64,000 nucleotides of DNA, taken from positions 1 through 64,000 of the forward strand of contig JADGNZ010000004.1 of NCBI GenBank assembly GCA_017883205.1. Reading direction: 5' to 3'. A program made the translations under genes and the position numbers. Within the stretch, counting starts at the first letter, position 1. The number at the start of each line of letters is the position of its first letter. This document shows positions 32,756 to 42,079 of this stretch, piece after piece. This DNA comes from Thermoanaerobaculia bacterium. Lineage in GTDB: Bacteria > Acidobacteriota > Thermoanaerobaculia > Gp7-AA8. The notes beneath the pieces are model-generated. The model worked only from the letters and a program-made list of their open reading frames with translations. It did not search any database and was not told the DNA's origin.

Positions 32756-33247
32756 ATGATTCCTATCGTGCTCACTGCATCACGGTGCATCTGGCTGCTT
32801 CTTCCCGCAGGAGCAGCGAACGCGGTACCGCCGATCGCGACTCGTATCCTTGGCCCGGGCCGCCCGATCTCGATGCGCCTGTTCGGTGCGCACAAGACCT
32901 GGCAAGGTCTCATCAGCGGGGGTCTCGCCGGCGCCGCGACGTTTCTGCTACAGCGGTGGATCGACCACGAGAATCTTCCGTTCGTTGCGGCCATTGCCAT
33001 GAGCGCCGGCGCCCTTGGTGGCGATCTCGTGAAGAGCTTCGCAAAGCGCCGTGCCGGCATCGCACCGGGAAAAGCGTGGATTCCATTCGACCAGCTCGAC
33101 TATGTGATCGGCGCTTTGATCCTGACATTTCCATTCGTTCACTTCGGCGCCGTGGAAGGGTTGATCACAATTGGTGCGTTCGTTCTTCTTCACCTGTTGT
33201 TCAGTGTCGCCGGCTACTTTCTCGGCGTGAAAGAACAACCGATCTGA
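32756..33247 (+). CDS. CDP-archaeol synthase (CarS/DUF46)-like protein
   Basis: 163 residues. Conserved blocks of the CarS family are present: LLPAGAANAVPPIATR, FGAHKTWQGLISG, AGALGGDLVKSFAKRRAGIA, then PGKAWIPFDQLDYVIGALIL. In archaea CarS activates an unsaturated archaetidic acid with CTP; bacterial members probably form CDP-activated lipids of another kind. Four to five membrane helices are visible. The protein is short at the N-terminus and the start lacks a ribosome binding site, so an upstream start is possible. Confidence 0.8.
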   Translation: MIPIVLTASRCIWLLLPAGAANAVPPIATRILGPGRPISMRLFGAHKTWQGLISGGLAGAATFLLQRWIDHENLPFVAAIAMSAGALGGDLVKSFAKRRAGIAPGKAWIPFDQLDYVIGALILTFPFVHFGAVEGLITIGAFVLLHLLFSVAGYFLGVKEQPI

Positions 33248-33464
33248 CAGACGTTCGGTGACGGCCTGCAAGCTGGCGCTGGCCGCTTCCCTCATTACCT
33301 TGTTCAAAGCAGCCACACACGTCAACGTGATCTGCGCACCTGCGCTGTGTGAGGTGCGTCCTACTCATTCCTCGTGCGGCGCGCATGCTTGCGATCGTGA
33401 GAAACCGCGAGATCGAAAACGCGAAGCTCGTTGATGGCATCGTCGTTTAGGCAATGAGGGGACT

Positions 33465-35081
33465 ATGAACTACACACAACTCACATTTGGCGACAAGGCA
33501 CGCGCGAGAGTATTGACCGGTGCCACTCTGCTGGCGGACGCCGTTCGCGTCACGCTTGGACCGCGCTCCAAGAGCGTGTTGATTGAAAAGAAGTTCGGTG
33601 CGCCGATCGTGTGCGATGACGGCGTGACGATCGTGAAAGAGATTCATCTCAAAGATGCGGAGGAGAATCTTGGTGCGCAGATGTTGCGCGAATCCGCCAT
33701 TCGTACCGGCGACGAGGTCGGTGACGGTACGACCACGGCCACGATTCTCGCGCACGCGATGTACTCCGAAGGTCTCCGCAACGTCGTGGCCGGATCGAGT
33801 GCCATCGATCTGAGGCACGGAATCGATCGTGGTGTGTCGATCGCGGTGTCAGAGCTGAAGAAGATCGCGCGGCCGGTGGCGACGCCGATCGAGAGCGAGC
33901 ACGTTGCGAGCGTCTCCGCGCATAACGACCGAACGATCGGGAAACTCGTCGCCGATGCCGTGAATCGGGTCGGCCACGAAGGTGTCGTTTCGGTCGAAGA
34001 AGCCAAGGGCACCGAGACGACCGTCGATGTCGTCGAAGGACTGCAGTTCGACCGCGGATTCCTCTCCGCGTACTTCGTCACGAATCCGGAGAAGATGGAG
34101 GTCGTTCTCGAACAACCGCGGATCTTGCTTTACGACCGGAAGATCTCGCAGCTCACCGATCTTCTACCCTTGCTTCAGGAGCTTGCCAAGGAGGGAAGTT
34201 CACTACTCGTCGTTGCCGAAGACGTCGATGGAGAGGCGCTGGCGACGCTGGTGATCAACAAGCTGCGCGGTGTTCTTGCGGCTGCCGCAGTGAAGGCACC
34301 GGGCTTTGGAGACCGGCGCAAGGACATGCTGAGCGACATCGCCATCGTCACGGGTGGGAAGGTCATCTCGCAGGAAATCGGCATGAAGCTCGAAGCAGCA
34401 AAGATCGAGGACCTCGGCCGTGCCGCTCGCGTTGTGATCGACAAAGAGACGACGACTGTGGTCGGAGGAGAAGGTGCAAAAGACGCGATCAGCGCACGAT
34501 GCACGGATCTGCGGAAGCAGATTGAGGAGACGACGTCCGACTACGATCGGGAGAAGCTCGAGGAACGTCTGGCGAAGCTGTCTGGCGGAGTTGCCGTCAT
34601 CCGTGTCGGGGCACATTCCGAGGCGGAGTTGAAAGCTCGTAAAGAGGCATTCGATGATGCGATCAGCGCCACCAAAGCGGCGATGGCCGAAGGCATCGTG
34701 CCCGGTGGAGGCGTGGCATTGCTGCGCGCCATCCCCGCGATCGCATCGGCGGAAGCAGCGGCGACGGGCGACGAAAAGATCGGATTGCGCGTCGTGCGGA
34801 TGGCGCTCGAAACACCGGTCAGGCAACTGGCGGAGAATAGTGGTGCGGACGCCGGAGTGGTTGTCGACCGCGTCAAGAACGCACCGCTGAACAACGGCTT
34901 CGACGCAGCCACGGGCGAGTACGTGGACATGCTCGAGCGCGGAATCATCGATCCGGTGAAAGTTGTCCGGATCGCTCTGGAAAATGCGGCATCGGTTGCC
35001 GGCGTGCTGCTGCTCAGTGAGGCGACACTGATTGAAATCGAGAACGAGACGGACAAACGCGAGCCGGCGCTCGTGGAGTGA
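33465..35081 (+). CDS. GroEL-type chaperonin, second-copy type
   Basis: 538 residues with GAGGGGA before the ATG. Group I chaperonin signatures: CDDGVTIVKEI (Asp52 position), EVGDGTTTATILA (Asp87 position), VKAPGFGDRRKDMLSDIA, TKAAMAEGIVPGGGVALLRA (with catalytic Asp in DDAISATKAAM). The C-terminus ends in NETDKREPALVE rather than a GGM repeat, and no groES adjoins it. The N-terminus (MNYTQLTFGDKARARVLTGA) differs from the usual MAAKDVKFG. It is therefore probably a specialised paralogue. No CIRCE inverted repeat is seen; a weak TGTGA-type site lies at 33348. Confidence 0.95.
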   Translation: MNYTQLTFGDKARARVLTGATLLADAVRVTLGPRSKSVLIEKKFGAPIVCDDGVTIVKEIHLKDAEENLGAQMLRESAIRTGDEVGDGTTTATILAHAMYSEGLRNVVAGSSAIDLRHGIDRGVSIAVSELKKIARPVATPIESEHVASVSAHNDRTIGKLVADAVNRVGHEGVVSVEEAKGTETTVDVVEGLQFDRGFLSAYFVTNPEKMEVVLEQPRILLYDRKISQLTDLLPLLQELAKEGSSLLVVAEDVDGEALATLVINKLRGVLAAAAVKAPGFGDRRKDMLSDIAIVTGGKVISQEIGMKLEAAKIEDLGRAARVVIDKETTTVVGGEGAKDAISARCTDLRKQIEETTSDYDREKLEERLAKLSGGVAVIRVGAHSEAELKARKEAFDDAISATKAAMAEGIVPGGGVALLRAIPAIASAEAAATGDEKIGLRVVRMALETPVRQLAENSGADAGVVVDRVKNAPLNNGFDAATGEYVDMLERGIIDPVKVVRIALENAASVAGVLLLSEATLIEIENETDKREPALVE

Positions 35082-35090
35082 CGCGGCGGA

Positions 35091-36422
35091 CTACATGCCG
35101 GTCGGATAAAGATCGGGAATCTCTCCTCTCTCCCAGATCGCATTCTTCTCGAGCGGCTCGACCGCGCGCGTCGTATCGAAATGAATCAAAGCGTCGAATT
35201 GCCGCGCCAGGCGTGTAAGGAAGTAATGGCTCTGCCTCTCCGTCTCGGGCCGGTAGATCACACCGATCGCGCGCTGCAGCCGCCGCTCGTTGAGCTCGGC
35301 AATCCCTGCCTTGTCCTGCAACGTCACATAGAACGCGGGTGAATCGACTTTGTAGAAGAGCTCTTCATAGCTTCCGGCAAGCGCAGGCCGCACAATCTTC
35401 CGCTCTGCGGGCGCGTCCCAGTCCGACGCTGCCGTCACCGTCCCGGTGTATGTCGAGAATCCGATGAGAAACGCATCGGCGGCGTATCTCTCGCGCGCGA
35501 GCTGTCCGACATTCCACTCGCCGGCCGCGGCGCGATCGGTCGCTCTCGCATCGCCGACGTGTGAGTTGTGTTCCCACACCACGATCTTCGGCCGGCGGCC
35601 TGCTCGTGTGAGGTGACGTTCGAGCGAGACGAGCGTCTCGATCATGTGCGCGTCGCGGAGGTTCCAGGTATTCACATGTCCGCTGAACATTGCTCTGTAG
35701 TAGCTCTCGGCATTGCGGACCAGCCGCGCGTTTTCCAAAGCATAGAACCACTCATCGGCGGGAATGCTGCCGTTGCGTGTTGCATATGCCGCCGCACTGC
35801 GGCGAAATTCGACGAGTTGGTTGAGCACCTCGCGCTCGCACGACTCCGACAGTCCCAGTCCAGCCGCGTAGCCGTACTCCTGTTCCCCGCCGAAGTGATC
35901 GAAGCATGCGTAGCGCTTTCGCGCGCGCATGGCGCCCTCCGGATCGACTCTTTCCAGATATTCGATGACCACTTTCATCGACGCATTCAGGCTGTAGAGA
36001 TCGAGACCGTAGAACGCGATCTTCGAGGCCCGCGGCGGCAACGCTTCGTTGTGCTCGCGCAACCAGCCGACGAAGTCGAGGACATCCGCGTTGCGCCACA
36101 TCCACTGCGGGAAGCGCCGGAAATCGCGCAGCGCTTCCTCGGCCGAGGTGTCGCTGCCATCGCCGCGTACGTACCGGTTGACGCGATATGCATCGGGCCA
36201 GTCGCCTTCGATGGCTACGGCATCGAAACCAAGCTCCTCGATCAGTCTTCGGGTGATCGCCGCTCGCTCTCGATAGAACTCGTGCGTGCCGTGAGACGCT
36301 TCGCCGATGAGGACGAAATGAGCATCGCCGATGGCGCGGATCAGCGGGTCGTAATCCGTCGCGGCGCCGGTGAGCGGCTCGATGACGTCGTGGATGGTGT
36401 CGGATGCGAGGCTGACGGGCAT
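35091..36422 (-). CDS. Erythromycin esterase-like protein
   Basis: 443 residues with AAGGAGAA ahead of the ATG. The N-terminal motif FVLIGEASHGTHEFYRERAA is the hallmark of the PF05139 family, with the catalytic His/Glu pair; further conserved parts are AIEGDWPDAYRVNRYVRG, VVWEHNSHVGDA and AIGVIYRPETERQSHYF. True EreA/EreB hydrolyse macrolide lactones, but most chromosomal members of this subgroup (EreA-like, in stress-protein clusters) have not been shown to. It is convergent with groEL with only 9 bp between stops. Confidence 0.92.
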   Translation of the reverse strand: MPVSLASDTIHDVIEPLTGAATDYDPLIRAIGDAHFVLIGEASHGTHEFYRERAAITRRLIEELGFDAVAIEGDWPDAYRVNRYVRGDGSDTSAEEALRDFRRFPQWMWRNADVLDFVGWLREHNEALPPRASKIAFYGLDLYSLNASMKVVIEYLERVDPEGAMRARKRYACFDHFGGEQEYGYAAGLGLSESCEREVLNQLVEFRRSAAAYATRNGSIPADEWFYALENARLVRNAESYYRAMFSGHVNTWNLRDAHMIETLVSLERHLTRAGRRPKIVVWEHNSHVGDARATDRAAAGEWNVGQLARERYAADAFLIGFSTYTGTVTAASDWDAPAERKIVRPALAGSYEELFYKVDSPAFYVTLQDKAGIAELNERRLQRAIGVIYRPETERQSHYFLTRLARQFDALIHFDTTRAVEPLEKNAIWERGEIPDLYPTGM

Positions 36423-36747
36423 AAATTCTCCTTATCGGCCGCGGTCAAGGAAGTCGCGATAACGAGACTCCCCGACCGCGCACCCTCATCACTTTGATTC
36501 CCTTCGAGAACGGCGTCGACATCTCGCATCACATCGCGAACGTGCGTTGGATCACTGGCAGACTCAGATCGTCATCCTGTGTGCAGGCGGGGCGATGTGC
36601 CGTCGCAGTCCCTGCATCTCGTCATCGCTGACCGGCCGCGCGGGTACTCCGCCCAGCGTTGGGGTAGCGGCGATCACACTCGTCATGGATTCTCGTCACA
36701 GACGATCGAACGCCCGAAGCGCATCAGTGCCTATGGAGGAACATGCG
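36423..36747. other. Intergenic region between divergent esterase-like and UspA genes
   Basis: No gene recognised. It should contain the promoters of both flanking genes. A weak palindrome CGTGC-N6-TCACT (36541-36556) has 7 of 10 matches to the TGTGA-N6-TCACA motif seen elsewhere in the block, too few to call. Confidence 0.5.
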
Positions 36748-37659
36748 ATGCGACCCTTTCAGATCAAACGAATTCTGGTTCCGACGGATCTGAGTCAGCC
36801 GGGCTTGGTCGCGCTGCGCTACGCGCGCCTGTTCGCGGAGCGCTTTTCGGCGGGCGTGATGATCTTCTATGCTGATCCGATTTTCTTTCCAGCTTCAGGG
36901 GTGGGCGGCGACATGCCGTCCTACGTTGCCGCAACGCCCGCTCAGTTGGGTGAGCTCGAGAAGGAGATCCGAGCGTATGCAGCGGAAACGCTCGCCGGAC
37001 TTCCCCATGAGGTATTGGCCGTCGGCGGAGATCCTGTACCAAGCATCGTTCTCGAAGCGAACGAACGCCGGGCCGATCTCATCGTGATGGCGACACACGG
37101 ACTGCGCGGCTGGCGCCGCGCGATTCTTGGATCAGTCACGGAAGGCGTTTTGCATCAGGGAAAGTGTCCTGTGCTCAGCGTGAGCAGACCGGAGGAGCGT
37201 CCCAGTGCGGCGGCAGGCGTGACGAAGATTCTCTGCCCGATCAATTTCACCGATGCCGCGCGCGATGCGCTCGACTATGCCGCACAGCTCGCTGTCACAT
37301 TCAATTGCGAGCTTATCGTCGTCCATGTCGTCGAGGAACCTGATCCGATACGTGCGGCCGTTGCCGAAGAGGACGTGCGCAGTTGGATTGAGCCGTCGAT
37401 TCAAAATCGTTGCACGGTGCGCGAGATCGTACTCCGCGGAGGAGCGGCAGAGCGAGTACTCGACTGCGCGGAAGACATCGGCGCTGACCTGCTCGTCATC
37501 GGCGCCCAGCACAAGCTCTTCCGTGATGTGACCACGATCGGCACGACCTCGGAACGCGTCGTGCGATTTGCTCGGATGCCGGTTCTTACGGTTCCTCACG
37601 CCGTGGAAACCGCGGCCACCGCAGCGCCGAAGGAGGCATTGAAAGTCCGGGCCGGATGA
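36748..37659 (+). CDS. Tandem universal stress protein (two UspA domains)
   Basis: 303 residues from ATG 36748, with GGAGG 8 bp upstream. Domain 1 (about 1-145) has KRILVPTDLSQPGLVALRYA and MATHGLRGWRRAILGSVTEG, the G-2x-G-9x-GS ATP-binding loop. Domain 2 (about 155-285) has TKILCPINFTDAARDALDYA but its loop is GAQHKLFRDVTTIGTTSERV, lacking the first glycines, so only domain 1 is likely to bind ATP strongly. Such tandem Usp proteins respond to low oxygen and starvation. It lies beside the GroEL and esterase genes. Confidence 0.94.
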   Translation: MRPFQIKRILVPTDLSQPGLVALRYARLFAERFSAGVMIFYADPIFFPASGVGGDMPSYVAATPAQLGELEKEIRAYAAETLAGLPHEVLAVGGDPVPSIVLEANERRADLIVMATHGLRGWRRAILGSVTEGVLHQGKCPVLSVSRPEERPSAAAGVTKILCPINFTDAARDALDYAAQLAVTFNCELIVVHVVEEPDPIRAAVAEEDVRSWIEPSIQNRCTVREIVLRGGAAERVLDCAEDIGADLLVIGAQHKLFRDVTTIGTTSERVVRFARMPVLTVPHAVETAATAAPKEALKVRAG

Positions 37660-37674
37660 GATTCTCTCTTTGCG

Positions 37675-38028
37675 TCACGCCGTGACGGCGGCGGGCGGTG
37701 TCTCTCGATGATCGTGACGTGATCCGTGGCGGAGGGTCCCGACAAGCTCCTGAAGCTCGATGATGGCACTCCTTCGAACGATCTCCGATGGCCAGTGCGC
37801 TTCACAACCCCTGGCGGGCAGTCGTCTGACAAGGCCGCAAAGGGACGCCACATCCCTGCGGGCGGGAGGTGATCCGACCGCAATGGAGCGCTTCATTCGA
37901 TCAATGACGAGGCTGATCTTCGCAAACCGATCGTGAATGCGGTCTGCAGCCTCGTCTTCGCGTGCTCGTAAGACCAGGAGTGCAATGCGCCGTAACGTCA
38001 AGATGTCGGCGCCGTTGTAGTTGACCAT
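37675..38028 (-). CDS. Hypothetical protein downstream of paired operators
   Basis: About 117 residues from ATG 38028 (MVNYNGADILTLRRIALLVL, then RAREDEAADRIHDRFAKISL). The first 60 residues look protein-like with amphipathic helices; the C-terminal half is Arg- and Pro-rich and less convincing. No family recognised. Two Crp/Fnr-type palindromes lie 56-96 bp upstream of the start, which is the main argument for a real gene. Confidence 0.4.
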   Translation of the reverse strand: MVNYNGADILTLRRIALLVLRAREDEAADRIHDRFAKISLVIDRMKRSIAVGSPPARRDVASLCGLVRRLPARGCEAHWPSEIVRRSAIIELQELVGTLRHGSRHDHRETPPAAVTA

Positions 38029-38083
38029 TGGAACAGTTTGGCTGCCCCGGGAGCACACGACCGTGTTGCTCAAACCTTCCAGT

Positions 38084-38124
38084 CGTGACGGCGCTCACAA
38101 CTGGCTCACGTGAGCGGCGTCACA
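38084..38124. promoter_or_regulatory. Paired Crp/Fnr-type operator candidates
   Basis: CGTGACGGCGCTCACA (38084-38099) and CGTGAGCGGCGTCACA (38109-38124) each match TGTGA-N6-TCACA at 9 of 10 positions. Their centres are 25 bp apart. They lie between divergent genes, 56 bp from the minus-strand start and about 130 bp from the TTG of the RIC-like gene. Confidence 0.6.
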
Positions 38125-38257
38125 CCGCCTTGGCTCGCCCAGCACTGAAGCGAAATTAAGATGAGGACATCGTTGTGAACGTGAGGGATCACGGCCAATC
38201 GACGAACGCGAAGTGTTTCGATATGGGTCATGTCTGGCGATATCGAAGGAGGGCGTC

Positions 38258-38953
38258 TTGACGACGAGATTTCGAGATCAACCTATATCCGCCGTGATCG
38301 CGAGCACCTCCAATGCTGAAGACCTGCTTGAAGACTGCGGGATCGACTACTGGTTCGGATGTGATCAAACACTGGCCACCGCCTGCTCCGCCGCCCACGT
38401 CGATGTCGCCGCTTTAGAAAAGCGACTGCTCGCCTCGGCACCGATTGCCAGCTCAGAGCCGGAGCGCCAGGGCGTTTCAGTTCTCATTGAAGAGTTGAAT
38501 TCTCATCTCGATACCGCGATCCGGCCTGCCATTCTCCATATCAGGACGGCCGCCGCTGACGTTTCCGATGCGCGAATCAGCAAAGTCTTGCAGATCGTTG
38601 ACCAGATCGAAGCGATGATCTCGGTTCATATCGCGCTCCTTCGGCGAGTGATGCCTGCTATCACCAGTGCTGCCGCCGCGGGCACTTCAAAAGGCAACCG
38701 CGCGACTCTGGAGCAGCGAGTTGTCCGCGATCTCGCGCTCCAGCACGCTTTGTTCGCTGTTCGAGTGAAGAAGGTCGTGGATCTCTGTTCGATGCTTGCA
38801 ACAGACGGAGCTCTGGAAGGCGCGGCGCTCGCACGTGCCGCGCGGCAGCTCTCGAAAGAGATTCATCATCACATCCGAATCTCGTATCAAGCGGTGATGC
38901 CGCATCTCTTCGAAGTTGCGTCGAGAAAGGCGCAGATCGTCGAGCCGTGGTGA
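38258..38953 (+). CDS. RIC-like protein with DUF542 domain and degenerate hemerythrin part
   Basis: 231 residues from a TTG start, chosen because AAGGAGGG lies 5 bp upstream. The N-terminus (RDQPISAVIASTSNAEDLLE, CGIDYWFGCDQTLATACSAA) matches the DUF542/ScdA_N domain of iron-centre repair proteins, where GIDFCCGG is usual; here the Cys pair is split. The following four-helix part (ELNSHLDTAIRPAIL, SVHIALLRRVMPAI, IHHHIRISYQAVMPHLFE) lacks most of the hemerythrin His/Glu iron ligands. It may be a regulatory or scaffold relative of the RIC protein at 57367. Confidence 0.7.
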   Translation: MTTRFRDQPISAVIASTSNAEDLLEDCGIDYWFGCDQTLATACSAAHVDVAALEKRLLASAPIASSEPERQGVSVLIEELNSHLDTAIRPAILHIRTAAADVSDARISKVLQIVDQIEAMISVHIALLRRVMPAITSAAAAGTSKGNRATLEQRVVRDLALQHALFAVRVKKVVDLCSMLATDGALEGAALARAARQLSKEIHHHIRISYQAVMPHLFEVASRKAQIVEPW

Positions 38954-39021
38954 GGCCTGTGACATCGAGACGCTTGACGCACGTGAGAGCGCGCAGCGCC
39001 GGCTGATTGAGGCGAAGGTTC

Positions 39022-39087
39022 ATTGTCGTGGCCACCGACGATCAGAAGCGCCGGCGCGTGGACGGCTTCCAGATCAGGACGCAATGA
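39022..39087 (-). pseudogene. Alpha/beta-hydrolase fragment
   Basis: On the minus strand, 21 codons read LRPDLEAVHAPALLIVGGHD, the strand-plus-Asp segment of dienelactone-hydrolase-like enzymes (usually RPDLA-x-VxAPTLLIVGG-x-D). Nothing of the family surrounds it, so it is a small remnant. Confidence 0.55.
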
Positions 39088-39129
39088 CCCAGTCATGGAG
39101 CTCAGTGACATCTGCCGGGAAACGCCGGT

Positions 39130-39145
39130 TGTGCGCCACGTCACT
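39130..39145. promoter_or_regulatory. Weak Crp/Fnr-type operator candidate
   Basis: TGTGCGCCACGTCACT has 8 of 10 matches to TGTGA-N6-TCACA. It lies about 40 bp before the likely start of the macB-like gene. Confidence 0.35.
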
Positions 39146-39183
39146 CATTGAGTGTGGGCTCGCACGTAGCGCGGACCGCTGGC

Positions 39184-41268
39184 ATGGCGCACGATCAATG
39201 CGTGACAGCACTGATTTCGTTGCAGGCACCTGATCGTAATCTGGTACCAACGGCACATCCGCGAAGAGCCATCATCGAAGTGCGAGCCCTCCGGAAGACC
39301 TACCGAAGCGGCAACGAAGAGCTGCACGCGCTCGACGGAATCAACCTGACGATCGAGGAAGGCGAGCTCGTCGCCATCATGGGACCTTCCGGCTCCGGCA
39401 AGTCGACGTTGATGAACATCATCGGGTGTCTCGACAGGCCAACGAGCGGTTCCTGTCTCCTCGGCGGAGTGGATGTCGCGGACCTCGACTCGAATGCGCG
39501 CGCCGAAATCGCCAACGCCAGAGTCGGGTTCGTGTTCCAGAGCTTTCATCTTCTCCCGCGGACGTCCTCGATCGAAAATGTGGAGCTGCCGCTTCTATAC
39601 AGCGATCGTGGATGGCCAGCGCGGCAACGACGCGCGGCCGCACGCGAAGCTCTGAAGCGCGTCAGTCTGTCCGGCTCTGAAAGGCAACTTCCCTCACAGC
39701 TTTCAGGAGGGCAGCAGCAGCGAGTGGCCATCGCCCGGGCACTCGTCACGGATCCCCACATCGTGCTCGCTGACGAACCGACCGGGAATCTCGATACCCG
39801 TACGTCGGAAGAGATCATGCGTCTGTTTCAGCAGCTCAACGACGCGGGCAAGACGATCGTACTGATCACGCATGAACCCGATGTCGCACGCTTTGCGAAA
39901 CGCATCATTCGCATGCGTGACGGAAAGATCGTGAGCGATGAGAAAACCGAGCAATATCGTCCCGAGCCGGGCGATGCTGGCCGAGGCGAGATAATGATCG
40001 CTGAACCGTCAACTTCCCCGTCGCGAATGCGTGCTGTGCTCGGCATGACGCAGCGCACAGCAAACACGATCCGCATCGCCTCGCGGGCGATTATTCGTAA
40101 CGCCACTCGCTCGCTGCTGACGATGCTCGGTATTGTCATCGGCGTCGGCTGCGTCATCGTCGTTCTTGCGATTGGCAGCGGAGCAACCGCTTCGATCAAC
40201 ACGACGATCAATTCACTCGGTTCAAACTTCATCATGATCATCCCCGGCGCGGCCACTCAAAGCGGTGCAAGAGTCTTTACGGGTGAGACGACGTTGACAC
40301 CCGCTGACGCCGACGCGGTGAAGTCGGAGTGCCCGGCCGTGGCGTATGTCTCGCCAGGTGTTCGTACGAGCGGGCAGGCAGTTGCCGGTGAGTTGAATTG
40401 GGGGACACAGATCAACGGCGTCGGGGTCGAATGGCCGAATATCCGAGCGTGGAATGTCGCTGAAGGCGAGTTCTTCACAGATGCCGATGTTCGCGGCGCA
40501 ACAACGGTCTGCATCATCGGAGATACCGTCGCTCAGAACCTTTTCGCATCGCGTGCGGAAGCTGTCGGAGCGATCATCCGGATCAGAAACGTGCCCTTCC
40601 ATGTCGCCGGCGTGCTCGAACGAAAGGGCGGGAGCATCATGGGAGCGGATCAGGACGATCAGATCATCGTGCCCTACAGCACCGCGATGAAACGGCTGAC
40701 CGGCAGGACCAGGCTCAGCCTCATCTATGCTTCCGCGCTTTCCGCCGATCGGATCGGCGAAGCGAGACGAGAGATCGATTCGCTGCTGCGACAGCGGCAT
40801 CGCATTCAGCCGTCTGCTGATTCCGATTTCCTGCTGTTCTCGCAGGACGAGATCGCGAAGGCTGCCGCGTCGCAGATGAATACGCTGCGTCTTTTACTGC
40901 TGGCGATCGCGACGATCTCGCTGGTCATCGGCGGCATCGGGATCATGAACATCATGCTTGCCTCGGTGACACAACGGACTCGCGAGATCGGTCTGAGGAT
41001 CGCGATTGGGGCGAAGAGACGCCACGTCCTCATGCAGTTCCTATTCGAGTCGGTCGCGCTGACGATCGCCGGTGGCGCGCTCGGAGCCATTCTCGGCTTC
41101 GTTGCCTCGCGGCTAGTCGCTCACTTCACCGGCTGGCCGATTACAGTAAGCGTTGCGTCAGTCGTCTTGTCGTTTGCCAGTGCCGCAGTCATTGGCGTCT
41201 TTTTCGGTTTCTATCCCGCGCGCCGTGCCTGCCATCTCGATCCAATCGAGGCCCTGCGATATGAATGA
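39184..41268 (+). CDS. macB: MacB-type ABC exporter (fused ATPase and permease)
   Basis: About 694 residues from ATG 39184; the frame opens at 39148. The N-terminal nucleotide-binding domain has GPSGSGKST (Walker A), [15 protein letters not shown] (signature) and [11 protein letters not shown] (Walker B). After a linker come the first membrane helix ([20 protein letters not shown]), a periplasmic MacB_PCD domain (about 330-560) and three C-terminal helices with [20 protein letters not shown]. MacB complexes export toxins, siderophores or peptides with a MacA adaptor and TolC; neither is encoded here. Its stop overlaps the start of the next ABC gene. Confidence 0.94.
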   Translation: MAHDQCVTALISLQAPDRNLVPTAHPRRAIIEVRALRKTYRSGNEELHALDGINLTIEEGELVAIMGPSGSGKSTLMNIIGCLDRPTSGSCLLGGVDVADLDSNARAEIANARVGFVFQSFHLLPRTSSIENVELPLLYSDRGWPARQRRAAAREALKRVSLSGSERQLPSQLSGGQQQRVAIARALVTDPHIVLADEPTGNLDTRTSEEIMRLFQQLNDAGKTIVLITHEPDVARFAKRIIRMRDGKIVSDEKTEQYRPEPGDAGRGEIMIAEPSTSPSRMRAVLGMTQRTANTIRIASRAIIRNATRSLLTMLGIVIGVGCVIVVLAIGSGATASINTTINSLGSNFIMIIPGAATQSGARVFTGETTLTPADADAVKSECPAVAYVSPGVRTSGQAVAGELNWGTQINGVGVEWPNIRAWNVAEGEFFTDADVRGATTVCIIGDTVAQNLFASRAEAVGAIIRIRNVPFHVAGVLERKGGSIMGADQDDQIIVPYSTAMKRLTGRTRLSLIYASALSADRIGEARREIDSLLRQRHRIQPSADSDFLLFSQDEIAKAAASQMNTLRLLLLAIATISLVIGGIGIMNIMLASVTQRTREIGLRIAIGAKRRHVLMQFLFESVALTIAGGALGAILGFVASRLVAHFTGWPITVSVASVVLSFASAAVIGVFFGFYPARRACHLDPIEALRYE

Positions 41269-42079
41269 CACGATGAGTGAGTCACGGGTCGTCGTTGAGA
41301 CCCTTCACCTCCGGCGCGAGTTCGGCGATGTCGTCGCTGTCAGCGATCTCTCACTCTCGATCCGCGGCGGTTCGATCTTCGGTCTTCTCGGACCGAACGG
41401 CGCCGGAAAGAGCAGCGCGATCAAGATGCTCACGACGCTGATGCCGCCAACATCGGGGACCGGGCTCGTCGCCGGTTTCGACATCGTCCGCCAGGCCTCG
41501 AGTGTGCGCCGCCGGATTGGATACGTTCCGCAGCTTCTATCCGCCGATGGTGCTCTCACTGCGAGAGAGAACCTGACACTGTCCGCCCGTCTTTACGGGA
41601 TTCCGCACCGCATGCGGCGCCAGAGAATCGACGAGACGCTTTCGTTCATGGGCTTGTCCGACGTCGCCAATCATCTCGTGCGCACGTATTCGGGAGGAAT
41701 GATCCGGCGACTCGAGCTTGCGCAGGCAATGCTGCACACGCCGGAGGTTCTCTTTCTCGATGAGCCGACGGTTGGTCTCGACCCTCTGGCGCGTCATGCC
41801 GTCTGGGAGCGCCTCATGATGTTGAGAAAGACTAGCGCTGCGACGATTCTCCTTACGACACATGACATGGAAGAAGCAGACGAGCTTTGCGACACGATTG
41901 CAATCCTGCACCACGGCGAGATGGCCATCAGCGGCTCGCCGGCGCAACTGAAGGGGGCTATCGGCCCGGAAGCAACGCTCGAAGACGTGTTCGCCCGCTA
42001 CGCCGGCGGCACCATCGCCGAGGGAGGGAACTACCACGATGTTCGCCAGACTCGTAGAACCGCTCACCGGCTGGGCTGA
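41261..42079 (+). CDS. ABC transporter ATP-binding protein (DrrA type)
   Basis: 272 residues from ATG 41261, overlapping macB by 8 bp. Walker A GPNGAGKSS, signature YSGGMIRRLELAQAM, Walker B VLFLDEPTVGLDP and the switch His in LLTTHDMEEADEL. This is the type that pairs with ABC-2 permeases in drug or polysaccharide export. Its 3' end overlaps the permease gene by 41 bp. The last 20 residues (NYHDVRQTRRTAHRLG) are encoded in the overlap. Confidence 0.93.
   Translation: MNDTMSESRVVVETLHLRREFGDVVAVSDLSLSIRGGSIFGLLGPNGAGKSSAIKMLTTLMPPTSGTGLVAGFDIVRQASSVRRRIGYVPQLLSADGALTARENLTLSARLYGIPHRMRRQRIDETLSFMGLSDVANHLVRTYSGGMIRRLELAQAMLHTPEVLFLDEPTVGLDPLARHAVWERLMMLRKTSAATILLTTHDMEEADELCDTIAILHHGEMAISGSPAQLKGAIGPEATLEDVFARYAGGTIAEGGNYHDVRQTRRTAHRLG

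Noticed and set aside
33248-33464. CIRCE (HrcA) operator upstream of groEL
   Set aside because: No TTAGCACTC/GAGTGCTAA inverted repeat is present; only a weak TGTGA-like half site is seen.
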